Origin: Burkholderia sp. SRS-W-2-2016
GTDB lineage: Bacteria; Pseudomonadota; Gammaproteobacteria; Burkholderiales; Burkholderiaceae
Assembly: GCF_001931485.1 (NCBI RefSeq)
Contig: NZ_MSDV01000056.1
Location: 34,548-98,547, forward strand
Length of the DNA: 64,000 bases
Direction: 5' to 3'
Part shown: in pieces, positions 27,055 through 35,974 of the stretch
Layout: every line of letters starts with the position of its first letter
Position numbering within the stretch: the stretch's first letter is position 1
Notes under the pieces: generated by a model
Databases searched by the model: none
Told to the model about the DNA's origin: nothing
What the model saw: only the letters and a program-made list of their open reading frames with translations
Made by a program: the position numbers and the translations under genes

Positions 27055-28170
27055 TCAGTTGCTCAGCAACGAACCGCTACGAAACGCCTTCGCGCCGGCA
27101 ATCCGCGCGAACTCGAGGCCGGCCGTCGCGAAGCGCGCGAGGTGCCGTGCGTACAGCACGCCGGCCACGCTGCTCTTGATCGTGATGACGCGGTCCGTCA
27201 GCGGATCGACGATGTCGGCGATTTCGCGGCCCACGTCCACCCATGAACCGACATCGCAGCGATACACGAGCACGCCGCTGATCGGCGCGACCAGCGGCTC
27301 GGTGCCCGCGAGCGGGGTCGCCGCGAATTCGAGCGGCGGCAGCGGCGCCGCCTCGCCGTCGATCACGCCGCGCGAGGTCAGGTACTCGATGATCCCTTGC
27401 GCGTCCTGTTCCGCGTATTCATACGACACGTCGCGCTGGCCGCGCAGTTCGATCGTCACCGAGATGCCGCCGTTCGGAATCGGGAAGCGCTCGCCGAAGC
27501 GGCCGCGCAGATCGGACCAGCAGAAGCTGTGGATTTCGTCGAACGGATTGCCGACCGAGTTCAGCGCGAGCAGCGATGCCTTCGCATCCAGATAGCGCGC
27601 GAGCGGTTCGACCTCGGGCCACAGATCCGGATTCGTGTACAGGTGCATCGCGGCTTCCCAGTCGCAGTGCAGATCGAGCACGACGTCGGCGTCGTACGAG
27701 AGTTTTTGCAGCGCGAGGCGTTGCGACGCGAGTTCGGTGGTCGGCTGCTGCGCGTCGAGCGCTTCGCGCATCGCCGCGCGGATCGCGCCGCGGTTCGCGT
27801 CGATGTCGTCGGTCAGGCGCGCTTCGATCACCGGCAGCACCAGCGCCGCGAGGTCGTGGAAATTACGGTTGAAGTTCTGCGCGCTGCCGGTTTCGAAGCG
27901 GCCGAGCATCTGGCCGAGCAGGTGCTGATTGAGACCGATCGGATTGGGCACCGGTACGACCACCACTTCGCCGCGCAGCTTGCCGGCGGCTTCGAGCGCG
28001 GCGAGCTTGCGGCGCAGCGCCCACGACACCAGCATGCCGGGCAGTTCGTCCGCATGCAGCGACGACTGGATGTAAATCTTCTGTCCGCCGCCGGGACCGT
28101 AGTGGAAACTCGTCAGGTTGCGTTCGGTGCCAAGCGACGGGGCAATCAGCGGATGGGTCAGGGTTTGCAT
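27055..28170 (-). CDS. M14-type zinc hydrolase, succinylglutamate desuccinylase/aspartoacylase family
   Basis: The ATG at 28170 begins the conserved part and gives 371 residues; an in-frame upstream stretch to 28335 looks non-coding. Zinc ligands are the His and Glu of SLHADELPG (near residue 38) and the His of DLHCDWE (near 170), and the catalytic Glu is in TIELRG (near 243). The C-terminal 90 residues form a beta-rich domain with GVLVYRCDVGSWVDVG, like the biotinyl-lipoyl-like tails of this family. It should cleave an amide bond of an N-acyl amino acid or related metabolite. The exact substrate is not clear; the next gene is an amino-acid-binding protein. Confidence 0.85.
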   Translation of the reverse strand: MQTLTHPLIAPSLGTERNLTSFHYGPGGGQKIYIQSSLHADELPGMLVSWALRRKLAALEAAGKLRGEVVVVPVPNPIGLNQHLLGQMLGRFETGSAQNFNRNFHDLAALVLPVIEARLTDDIDANRGAIRAAMREALDAQQPTTELASQRLALQKLSYDADVVLDLHCDWEAAMHLYTNPDLWPEVEPLARYLDAKASLLALNSVGNPFDEIHSFCWSDLRGRFGERFPIPNGGISVTIELRGQRDVSYEYAEQDAQGIIEYLTSRGVIDGEAAPLPPLEFAATPLAGTEPLVAPISGVLVYRCDVGSWVDVGREIADIVDPLTDRVITIKSSVAGVLYARHLARFATAGLEFARIAGAKAFRSGSLLSN

Positions 28171-28334
28171 GATATTGGCTTCGCGGCTCGCCTGGGCGAG
28201 CGGCGCTATCTGGTTGATTGCAAGGGGAAAGGTGCGTGTCGCCGCGGGCGGGAAAGCGGGCTGGCGGCGCGCGGCGCAGGTGTCTCGTAGCCTTCGCGTG
28301 TCGCACGATCTTAGCCGATCTGCGCGCCCAAACA

Positions 28335-28363
28335 AAACGGGCTCCGCAACGCGGAGCCCGTTT
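28335..28363 (-). terminator. Intrinsic terminator of the amino-acid-binding protein gene
   Basis: A perfect 13-base stem (AAACGGGCTCCGC and its complement) has a three-base loop and lies 42 bases past the minus-strand stop; the A-rich left flank gives U residues in that transcript. Confidence 0.85.
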
Positions 28364-28405
28364 CAGGCCTGCAGCCGGCGTGCGCTACCGCACGCGTGGC
28401 GGGAG

Positions 28406-29188
28406 TTAGCCGCCGTACACGTCGAAGTCGAAGTACTTCTGTTCGATCTTCTTGTAGGTGCCGTCCTTGATCATGTCGGCGATCGCCTTGTCGACCTTCG
28501 CCTTCAGATCGGTGTCTTCCTTGCGCATGCCGATGCCCGCGCCGTTGCCGAGGATCTTCGCGTCGACGAGGTCCTTGCCGGCGAAGTCGAAGCCCGCGCC
28601 GCGCGGCGTCTTCAGGAAGCCCTGTTCAGCCTGCACCGCGTCTTGCAGCGCCGCGTCCAGACGGCCCGAGATCAGGTCCGCGTAGACCTGGTCCTGGTTC
28701 TGGTACGGCACGACCTTGGCGCCCTTCGGCTCCCAGTAGGTCTTCGCGTAGGTTTCCTGGATCGTGCCCTGTTCGACGCCGATCGTCTTGCCCTTCAGCG
28801 ATTCCGGAGTCGGCAGCAGGCCCGAACCCTTCTTCGCGACGAGGCGCGTCGGCGTGTTGAACAGCTTCGACGAGAACGCGACCTGTTCCGCGCGTTGCGG
28901 GGTCATCGACATCGACGACAGCACGCCGTCGAACTTCTTCGCCTTCAGCGCCGGGATCATGCCGTCGAAGTCGTTTTCGACCCACACGCACTTCGCGCCG
29001 ACGCGCTTGCAGATTTCATTGCCGAGGTCGATATCGAAGCCAACGAGCTTGCCGTCCGCGCCTTTCGACTCGAACGGGGGATAGCTCGCGTCGACGCCGA
29101 AACGGATCGTCGTCCAATCTTTAGCGTGTGCGCCGATCGCGACGGTGGCAAGCAGGGCAACCGTCAAAGCCGCTAGCAGTTTTTTCAC
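28406..29188 (-). CDS. Periplasmic polar-amino-acid-binding protein (ArgT/HisJ-like)
   Basis: GAGGAG lies eight bases before a GTG at 29188, which begins a classic signal peptide (KKLLAALTVALLATVAIGAHA). The 260-residue protein has the SBP_bac_3 pattern: RFGVDASYPPFESKGADG, VGFDIDLGNEIC, and the ligand-contacting WVENDFDGMIPAL and FSSMSMTPQRAE-like segments (the latter SSMSMTPQRAEQVAFS). Family members bind lysine, arginine, ornithine or histidine and feed an ABC permease. No permease or ATPase gene is next to it, so it is an orphan binding protein that must partner with a system elsewhere. Confidence 0.9.
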   Translation of the reverse strand: MKKLLAALTVALLATVAIGAHAKDWTTIRFGVDASYPPFESKGADGKLVGFDIDLGNEICKRVGAKCVWVENDFDGMIPALKAKKFDGVLSSMSMTPQRAEQVAFSSKLFNTPTRLVAKKGSGLLPTPESLKGKTIGVEQGTIQETYAKTYWEPKGAKVVPYQNQDQVYADLISGRLDAALQDAVQAEQGFLKTPRGAGFDFAGKDLVDAKILGNGAGIGMRKEDTDLKAKVDKAIADMIKDGTYKKIEQKYFDFDVYGG

Positions 29189-29889
29189 TGTTTTTACTCC
29201 TCGGTGTAGTTCAATTGCGCCCTCGGCATTTCGCGCCGCCGGGGGCTCCCCGGCGCGACTCGCGACGGGTTTTGGGGTCAGCTGCAAGCCGGGTCGGCCT
29301 GCAACGCGCGCAAAGCTTATCAGTTCAAAAATATTGGGATGTTAGGAAAACACCGGATGGCGTAGGAGAGGTGCTTCTAACGCCGCGGGCCGTCGCGCGG
29401 CGCCGTTATCGGGGTGCGGGCCGGCGCTCGTTTCGACGTAACCGGATTGTAATCGGCGAGTGCCGGTAAAGCTTTCGCGGTAGTCGTTACTATCACTGAT
29501 TTACAACGGCTTTTTGCCGGATTACAGCGCATGCTGTTTGAAAACCGCGGCGGACGAATTAAAGATTACGCATAAATTGCCGTTATTTAACGGCAGCGGC
29601 CGACCCGTCGTCCGATGCATTACCAGCTGTTACCAACAGCGGATATTTTTGCGCTGTCGTTTCGAGTTCGAGGGTAAAAACGCGGGCTTTGGCGCTATCA
29701 TCGGTGCTCCCCGCGTTTGCCGCCGGGCGCCGCCCGCGCGGCCCGGCCTGTACCGGTTTGCCAGCCCGAACCCGAGTGCGTCGCGCTTTTACGTTCGCTC
29801 AAAAGGCCTTCTGCTCAACGGTGTTAACCATGCACACGATGTCGACAGCGGATGAAACAAGCTGTTGTAAACAGCCTTTTAAGCGAGCA
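29189..29889. other. 701-bp intergenic region between divergent binding-protein genes
   Basis: It should hold the promoters of the minus-strand amino-acid-binding protein and the plus-strand polyamine-type binding protein. The central part (29470-29660) is AT-richer than the surroundings. A perfect GCCGTTA-TT-TAACGGC palindrome lies at 29579-29594 and is the clearest candidate regulatory site. No convincing gene is seen. Confidence 0.55.
29579..29594. promoter_or_regulatory. 16-bp perfect palindrome, possible operator
   Basis: Seven-base arms GCCGTTA and TAACGGC flank TT. It lies in the AT-rich part of the divergent intergenic region, about 310 bases before the polyamine-type binding protein start. 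Confidence 0.4.
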
Positions 29890-31056
29890 ATGGCGGGCGC
29901 GGCTGTGCCGGTGCGCGCCGCTTTATCGACGCATCGCGTTTCACGCGGATTTTTCGCCGTCATTACCGCTTCGATAAGCGCGGTTTTTCGGGCCGCCGCC
30001 GCAATGACGCTTTCATCCGCGCTTTTGTCTGTTCTGAGCGGTGCATTGTTATGCGCGGGTTTGAGCGCGGCGCGCCCCGCGTTCGCCGCCGGCAACGTGC
30101 TGCGCGTGCTCGCGTGGCCCGGCTATGCGGACCCCGACGTGGTGAAGAATTTCGAGGCGCGCTACGACGCGAAAGTCGAAGTCACGCTGGTCGATTCGGA
30201 CGAGGCGTTGTGGGCGCAGATGCACGGCAAGGACCGCGCGCCGTTCGACGTGCTCGCCGCCAATACCGCCGAAATTCGCCGCTATACCGACGCGCATCTG
30301 CTCGCGCCGCTCGATCTCGCCAGTCTGCCCAATACCGCCAAACAGTTGCCGCGCTTTCAGGCGCTCGGCTCGATCGACGGTTTGACGACGGCGGGCAGGG
30401 TGTACGGGATTCCGTTCACGTATTCGTCGATGGGCCTGATCTACGATCGCCAGCAGATCCCGGTGGCGCCTCACTCGATGCGCGAATTGTGGAACCCGCG
30501 TTATCGCGGCAAGGTGCTCGACTTCAACAGCGCGCAGCACAACTTCTCGTTTACCGCGCTCGCGCTCGGCTATCCGCATCCGTTCCAGCTCGACGCCGCG
30601 CAGATGCGCTCGATCGCGCACAAGCTGGTCGAGTTGCGCCGCAATCTGCTGACCTATTACACGTTGCCGGAAGAGGCGACCGCGTTCTTCATCCAGCACA
30701 AGGTCGCGTTGATGTTCGGCAACTACGGCACCCAGCAGGTGCAGTTGCTGCGCCGCGCGGGCGCGGACGTCGGCTACGTGATCCCCGACGAAGGCGCGCT
30801 CGCGTGGCTCGACTGCTGGGCGGTCACGCGCGCGGCGAGCAATCCGCCGCTCGCGCTCGCGTGGATCAACTACATGCTGGAGCCGGACGTGAGCGGGCTG
30901 CTCACGCAGCGCCAGGGACTCGCGAATACGCTCGCCGATTCCGCCGGCAACAGCGCGAACGCGCACATCGTGTGGATCGGTCCGGTCGAAGACATCCAGC
31001 GGCGCGAGCAGTTGTGGACGCGCATCGTGTCGGGCGACCGCTCGGAGCGCTTCTGA
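29890..31056 (+). CDS. PotD/NspS-like extracellular solute-binding protein
   Basis: The start is uncertain: ATGs occur at 29830, 29890 and 30004, none with a strong ribosome-binding site. From 30004 the protein begins directly with a signal peptide (SVLSGALLCAGLSAARPAFAAG); 29890 has a weak AAGCGAG. The mature part begins near NVLRVLAWPGYADPDVVKNF, the first strand of spermidine/putrescine-binding proteins (SBP_bac_8), and includes GIPFTYSSMGLIYD and a late LAWINYMLEPDV. It contains no permease partner. Its stop codon overlaps the start of the diguanylate cyclase by one base, so it is probably a sensor subunit rather than a transport subunit. Confidence 0.82.
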   Translation: MAGAAVPVRAALSTHRVSRGFFAVITASISAVFRAAAAMTLSSALLSVLSGALLCAGLSAARPAFAAGNVLRVLAWPGYADPDVVKNFEARYDAKVEVTLVDSDEALWAQMHGKDRAPFDVLAANTAEIRRYTDAHLLAPLDLASLPNTAKQLPRFQALGSIDGLTTAGRVYGIPFTYSSMGLIYDRQQIPVAPHSMRELWNPRYRGKVLDFNSAQHNFSFTALALGYPHPFQLDAAQMRSIAHKLVELRRNLLTYYTLPEEATAFFIQHKVALMFGNYGTQQVQLLRRAGADVGYVIPDEGALAWLDCWAVTRAASNPPLALAWINYMLEPDVSGLLTQRQGLANTLADSAGNSANAHIVWIGPVEDIQRREQLWTRIVSGDRSERF

Positions 31057-32933
31057 TGTTCCGCCACGGCCTGACCTTCAAGCTGTCGGTGCTGTTCGCG
31101 TTTATCGGCGTGCTGGCGTCGGGCGCGACCGGCTACTACGCGTATCACGCGAACCGCACGATGCTGGTCAACGAAGCGGAGCGGAGCCTGCTCACATCGA
31201 CCGAGTTGCTCGGCCAGCGCATCTCGGTGTCGATCGACGATGTCGCCGCCGATGCGCTCGTGCTCGCCACGATGCCGTCGTCGGTGGAAGTCGCGCAGAC
31301 CGACGACGGGATCGGCTCGAACGCGGGGCGCGAGCGTCTCGCGCAGGTGTATTCGAGCTTCATGCTGCATCACCCGGAATATCTGCAGGTGCGGCTGATC
31401 ACGCGGCAGCACTACGGGCTCGAGCTGATCCGTTTCGATCGCGATCGCGACGGCATCGTGCGCGTCGCAGGCAACGATCTGCAGGAAAAAGCCCAGTTCT
31501 CCTATGTGTTCGAGACGCTCGCGTTTTCGCCGGGCCGCATCTACACGTCGCCGATCGGCGTCAATCACGAATACAGCACGCACGCCGCGCAGGGCAGGCC
31601 GACGCTGCGGATCGGCACGCCGATCGCGGACGCGCGCGGCAGCGTGGTCGGCGTGGTCGTGATCGACATCGATCTGGCCGGCATGCTGCGGCGCCTGCAA
31701 AGCGATCTGCCGAGCGACTACCAGGTCTATCTCGCCAACGAGTGGGGCGACTTCCTCGTGCATCCGGATGCGTCGCAAACTTTTGGCTTCGATCGCGGCC
31801 GGCGCGTGCTGATGCAGGAGAGCTTCCCGGTCACGAGGCCGCTGTTCGAGCAGAAGCAGACCGCGATGCTGGTCAACGGGCTGACCCGGCCGCGCCAGGC
31901 GGGCGGCCACGTGCTGGCGTTCGTGCGCCGGCCGTTCGGCGGCTCGGAGGGCAACCGCTTCATCGTGCTCGGGCTCGCCAAGCCGCTCGAAGACGTGCTG
32001 TCCGGCGCGCATCAGCTCGGCACCCGCATCATCCGCATGGTGCTGGTGTTCAGCGCGTTGTCGGTGCTGCTGGCGATCCTGTTCGCGCGGGCGCTGACCA
32101 AGCCGCTGCATCAGCTCGCGTATGCGGCCACCCATCTGTTCGCCGCGCACGCGATGCATACGCTACCGCTCAAGCGCACCGACGAAATCGGCGTGCTCGC
32201 GCGCTGCTTCGAGCGCTTGCGCGGCGAGATTCGCGCGCAGATGGATGCGCTGCGCAGCAAGCAGAGCGACCTCGAATATCTGGCGACGCACGACGTATTG
32301 ACCGGTTTGCCGAACCGCATGCTGTTCATGCGCAAGCTCGAAAGCGCGATCGACGACGCGCGGCGCCGTCGCGAAGAACTCGCGGTGCTGTTCGTCGACC
32401 TCGACCGCTTCAAGCAGATCAACGACCAGTTCGGCCACTCGGTCGGCGACAAGGTGCTGGTCGCGGTCGCGCGCCGCTTGCAGGACGTGCTGGATGCCGG
32501 CGACGTGGTCGCGCGGCTCGGCGGCGACGAATTCATCGTGCTGATCGAAGGCGCGCGCGCGGCGCAGGTCATGCCGGCGATCGCCACGCGTATCATGGAT
32601 GCGCTCAACGAAACGCTGACGCTCGACGGCAACAGCATGACGGTCGGCGCGAGCATCGGCATCAGCGAATTCCCGCACGACAGCGGCAATGCCGAAGAAC
32701 TGCTGCTGAACGCGGACGCGGCGATGTACGCGGCGAAATCGGGCGGGCGCTGCGCGTATCTGCGCTACCAGGATCTGCTCGCCGCGCGTCTGCGCGAGCA
32801 GGCCGAAGCCGCCGAGGCCGCCGCGCGAGCCGGTGTCGCCGAGGTGCGCGCTGCGACCGACGCGGCGGACGCGGCAGATGCGGCGGACGCCGCGGACGCG
32901 GACGAGGGCCGCGAGGCCGAGCCGACCGCGTGA
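31056..32933 (+). CDS. Membrane diguanylate cyclase with a periplasmic Cache-type sensor
   Basis: The ATG at 31056 overlaps the preceding TGA, giving 625 residues. Membrane segment 1 (about 9-28) and segment 2 (about 325-347) bracket a periplasmic region of about 295 residues with a double-Cache look (FVHPD-like FLVHPDAS, VVVIDIDL). A HAMP-like linker follows, then a GGDEF domain with an intact RLGGDEF near residue 490, so it should make cyclic di-GMP. The inhibitory RxxD site is replaced by DAGD, so product inhibition may be lost. The C-terminal 60 residues are an Ala/Asp/Glu low-complexity tail (repeated AAD units). Confidence 0.9.
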   Translation: MFRHGLTFKLSVLFAFIGVLASGATGYYAYHANRTMLVNEAERSLLTSTELLGQRISVSIDDVAADALVLATMPSSVEVAQTDDGIGSNAGRERLAQVYSSFMLHHPEYLQVRLITRQHYGLELIRFDRDRDGIVRVAGNDLQEKAQFSYVFETLAFSPGRIYTSPIGVNHEYSTHAAQGRPTLRIGTPIADARGSVVGVVVIDIDLAGMLRRLQSDLPSDYQVYLANEWGDFLVHPDASQTFGFDRGRRVLMQESFPVTRPLFEQKQTAMLVNGLTRPRQAGGHVLAFVRRPFGGSEGNRFIVLGLAKPLEDVLSGAHQLGTRIIRMVLVFSALSVLLAILFARALTKPLHQLAYAATHLFAAHAMHTLPLKRTDEIGVLARCFERLRGEIRAQMDALRSKQSDLEYLATHDVLTGLPNRMLFMRKLESAIDDARRRREELAVLFVDLDRFKQINDQFGHSVGDKVLVAVARRLQDVLDAGDVVARLGGDEFIVLIEGARAAQVMPAIATRIMDALNETLTLDGNSMTVGASIGISEFPHDSGNAEELLLNADAAMYAAKSGGRCAYLRYQDLLAARLREQAEAAEAAARAGVAEVRAATDAADAADAADAADADEGREAEPTA

Positions 32934-32960
32934 CCCGGTGCTTAATGTGCCTCGCGCCGC

Positions 32961-32994
32961 GCGAGTAGCGAGTAGCGAGTAGCGAGTAGCGAGT
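32961..32994. repeat. Heptanucleotide tandem repeat (GCGAGTA)n
   Basis: Four exact copies of GCGAGTA followed by a partial GCGAGT lie between the cyclase stop and phnN. A seven-base unit can change copy number by slippage. It is outside any reading frame I support. Confidence 0.85.
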
Positions 32995-33031
32995 CCCGCA
33001 ACGACGCAAATCACAAGGAGGTGAGCCAGCA

Positions 33032-33583
33032 ATGGCAGGACGTTTGATCTACGTGATGGGGCCATCGGGCGCGGGCAAGGACGCGCTGCTTTCATTCGCG
33101 CGCGGGCGTCTGGCCGGCGAGCCGATCCTGTTCGCGCATCGCTATATCACGCGGCCGAGCGGCAACGGCGAAGCGCATGTCGCGCTGAGCGTCGAGGAGT
33201 TCGCCGCGCGCTCGGTGCTCGGCCTGTTCGCGCTCGAATGGTCGAGCCATACGCTGCGTTACGGGATCGGCATCGAACTCGACGGCTGGCTCGCGCGCGG
33301 CTGCACGGTGGTCGTCAACGGTTCGCGGCAATATCTGCCGCATGCGCTCGCGCGTTATCCGCGAACGGAAGTGGTGCATGTGAACGCCGCGCCGCATATC
33401 CGCGAAGCGCGGCTCGGCGCGCGCGCCCGCGAATCGGCGGAGCAGGTCGCCGCGCGGCTCGCGCGGCAGGCGCCGTTCGCGTTGCCCGCCGGCGTGCGCT
33501 GCACGTCGATCGATAATTCCGGCGCGCTCGAAGAAGCGGGCCACGCGTTGATCGCGGCCCTCAAGGAGCCGCTGAGCGTTTAA
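33032..33583 (+). CDS. phnN: Ribose 1,5-bisphosphate phosphokinase PhnN
   Basis: AAGGAGG lies twelve bases upstream of the ATG. The 183-residue protein has a guanylate-kinase-like P-loop GPSGAGKDALL (residues 8-18) and the PhnN pattern RYITRPSGNGEAHVAL, ALEWSSHTLRYGIG and VVNGSRQYLP. It should phosphorylate ribose 1,5-bisphosphate to PRPP, the last step of the phosphonate C-P lyase route. The other phn genes are not adjacent, so either the pathway lies elsewhere or this enzyme serves PRPP supply. The family resemblance is strong. Confidence 0.9.
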   Translation: MAGRLIYVMGPSGAGKDALLSFARGRLAGEPILFAHRYITRPSGNGEAHVALSVEEFAARSVLGLFALEWSSHTLRYGIGIELDGWLARGCTVVVNGSRQYLPHALARYPRTEVVHVNAAPHIREARLGARARESAEQVAARLARQAPFALPAGVRCTSIDNSGALEEAGHALIAALKEPLSV

Positions 33584-33633
33584 CGCGTCACGCCACGCGC
33601 TGGCGGGCTCGCGGGCTCGCATAACGCGCGCGT

Positions 33634-34542
33634 CTACTGCACCGCGCCGATCCTCTCGCGCGTCACCTGCCGCAAACACGCGACGAACTGCTGCACGGCC
33701 GGCGTCGGCAGCAGATTGCGTCGCGAGATGATGCTCAGATCGTAGTTCGGCAGTGCGTCCTCGATCTGCGCGACGCGGATCCCGAGCGGCGCGACCATCT
33801 GCGCGAGCGGCCGCGTGAAGCAACTGATCACGTCGGTCTGCGACACCAGCCCGAGCGTCACCGCGAACGACGACGGCGCGCGCAGCAGCCGCTTCGGCAC
33901 CGGCAGACCATGCGCGCTGAACATCGCCATCATCACGCTGTGCGGAAAATGATCGGCGCCCACCGTGACGATCCACTCGGCGTCGAGCAGCTCGGACAGC
34001 CGCGTGACGTGCGCGAGCGGATGGCCGGCGCGCATCGTCACGACGAATTGCGTCGAATACAGCGGCACCTGCACGAGATCGGGGTCGAGCGCCTGCACGT
34101 GATGGATCGCCGCGAGATCGAGCGCGCCGTTGCGCAGCCGCGCGAGCGCATCGGGCACCGTCACTTCTTCCAGATGCAGACTCACCAGCGGCATCCGCTC
34201 GCGAAAGCTCGACACCGCGTGCGGCAGCACCGTCAGCGCGAGCGACGGCATCGTGCCGACGCTGACCTTGCCGGCCATCTCTCCCTTCACCTGCTCGACC
34301 GCTTCGACCGTGCGCCGCATGTCGCCGAGCAATTGCTCGGCGCGCGGCAGCAGCGCGAGTCCGCACGCGGTCAGCTCGATGCCGCGCACGCTGCGCACCA
34401 TCAGCTCGGCATTGAGCGCGCTTTCCAGCTCGCGGATCGTATGGGTGACGGCCGGCTGCGTGACGCCGAGTTCACGCGCGGCGGCGCGCAGGCTGCGGTG
34501 ATGCGCGGCGGCGACGAAGGCCTGCAACTGCTGCAGCTTCAT
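33634..34542 (-). CDS. LysR-family transcriptional regulator
   Basis: This 302-residue protein starts MKLQQLQAFVAAAHHRSLRAAARELGVTQPAVTHTI, the usual helix-turn-helix, and has an effector-binding fold from about residue 92 (VSVGTMPSLALTVLP). It is divergent from the M20 amidohydrolase, with about 190 bases between the starts, and probably regulates that gene and the MFS carrier after it. The inducer is likely the imported amide or amino-acid conjugate. Confidence 0.9.
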   Translation of the reverse strand: MKLQQLQAFVAAAHHRSLRAAARELGVTQPAVTHTIRELESALNAELMVRSVRGIELTACGLALLPRAEQLLGDMRRTVEAVEQVKGEMAGKVSVGTMPSLALTVLPHAVSSFRERMPLVSLHLEEVTVPDALARLRNGALDLAAIHHVQALDPDLVQVPLYSTQFVVTMRAGHPLAHVTRLSELLDAEWIVTVGADHFPHSVMMAMFSAHGLPVPKRLLRAPSSFAVTLGLVSQTDVISCFTRPLAQMVAPLGIRVAQIEDALPNYDLSIISRRNLLPTPAVQQFVACLRQVTRERIGAVQ

Positions 34543-34729
34543 GAGGGTATTCCCCGAGATAAGGACTGTTAATCAGGGTGAAAAAAATAGCATCTTATTC
34601 GAACCAGATCGCGTGGCTATAGTGCTGGGCTACCTTGCACGCTTTCTGTTACCGCTATCCGCCTGGCCGCGAGGCCGCTTTTCAGCGTCACGTTGCGCCC
34701 GGCCTGCGAACTCACTGGAGCCGTCCCCG

Positions 34730-35920
34730 ATGAAAGAAGCCCCGCGTTTGACCGAAGTGTCCGATCTGGAACCCGCCGCCGCGAGCCTGCGCGAGATTCG
34801 CCATCACATCCATCACCATCCCGAACTCGCGTACGAGGAAGTGCGGACCGCCGCGCTGGTCGCGGAAAAGCTCGAGCAGTGGGGCTGGCAGGTCACGCGC
34901 GGGGTCGGCAAGACCGGCGTGGTCGGCACGCTGAAAGCGGGCGACGGCAAGCGCAGCATCGGCATTCGCGCGGACATGGACGCGCTGCCGATCATCGAGG
35001 AGACCGGGCTGCCGTATGCGAGCGGCACGCACGGCAAGATGCACGCATGCGGCCACGACGGCCACACGACGATCCTGCTCGGCGCCGCGCAACGGCTCGC
35101 GGCGACGCGTAACTTCTCCGGCACCGTGCATCTGTATTTCCAGCCGGCCGAGGAAAGCGGGATCGACAGCGGCGCGCTGAAGATGATCGAAGACGGGCTG
35201 TTCGAGCGCTTCCCGTGCGACGCGGTGTTCGGCCTGCACAACCATCCGGGCGCGGAGCCGGGCACGCTGCTGTTCCGCAAGGGGCCGTTCATGTCGGCCG
35301 GCGACAAGGCGATCATCTCGATCGAAGGCGTCGGCGGTCATGCGGCGCGGCCGCAACTGACCGTCGATCCGGTCGTGATCGCCGCGAGCATCGTGATGGC
35401 GTTGCAGACGATCGTCGCGCGCAATGTCGATCCGTCGCAGCCGGCGGTGGTGACGGTCGGCTCGATGCACGCGGGTACCGCGAACAACGTGATTGCCAGC
35501 AGCGCGCGGCTCGAACTGAGCGTGCGTTCGTTCAGCCCCGAAGTGCGCGCGCTGCTGAAAAAGCGCATCACCGAGCTGGCGGAAAGCCAGGCGCAGAGTT
35601 ATGGCGGCAAGGCGCGGGTCGAGTACATCGAAGGCTATCCGGTCGTCATTAATACGGACGCCGAAACGGATTTCGCGGTGCAGGTCGCGCGCGAACTGGT
35701 CGGTGACGACAAGGTGGTCGAGCAGACCGCCATCCTGATGGGCAGCGAGGACTTCGCGTTCATGCTGCAAAAGCGGCCGGGTACGTTCCTGCGCATCGGC
35801 AACGGTGTCGGCGAGGACGGCTGCATGGTGCACAACCCGCATTACGACTTCAACGATCACAGCCTGCCGATCGGCGCGGCGTTCTGGGCGCGGCTGGTCG
35901 AGCGTTATCTGCCGCAATAA
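34730..35920 (+). CDS. M20D-type amidohydrolase (hippurate hydrolase/N-acyl amino acid deacylase family)
   Basis: The start at 34730 gives 396 residues with GGAG about ten bases upstream. Metal-binding and catalytic motifs are in order: RADMDALPI (Asp), HACGHDGH (Cys/His pair), FQPAEES (Glu pair), a dimerisation lid with GGHAARPQ, and a late MGSEDFAFML. These are all expected for a two-metal peptidase that hydrolyses N-acyl or aryl-acyl amino acids in the cytosol. An MFS carrier starts 54 bases downstream and a LysR gene is divergent, forming an uptake-and-hydrolysis unit. Confidence 0.9.
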   Translation: MKEAPRLTEVSDLEPAAASLREIRHHIHHHPELAYEEVRTAALVAEKLEQWGWQVTRGVGKTGVVGTLKAGDGKRSIGIRADMDALPIIEETGLPYASGTHGKMHACGHDGHTTILLGAAQRLAATRNFSGTVHLYFQPAEESGIDSGALKMIEDGLFERFPCDAVFGLHNHPGAEPGTLLFRKGPFMSAGDKAIISIEGVGGHAARPQLTVDPVVIAASIVMALQTIVARNVDPSQPAVVTVGSMHAGTANNVIASSARLELSVRSFSPEVRALLKKRITELAESQAQSYGGKARVEYIEGYPVVINTDAETDFAVQVARELVGDDKVVEQTAILMGSEDFAFMLQKRPGTFLRIGNGVGEDGCMVHNPHYDFNDHSLPIGAAFWARLVERYLPQ

Positions 35921-35974
35921 CCGCAGGGCCGGCGCCCCGGCGCCGGCCGGCATCACGATGGAGTCGACCACGCG

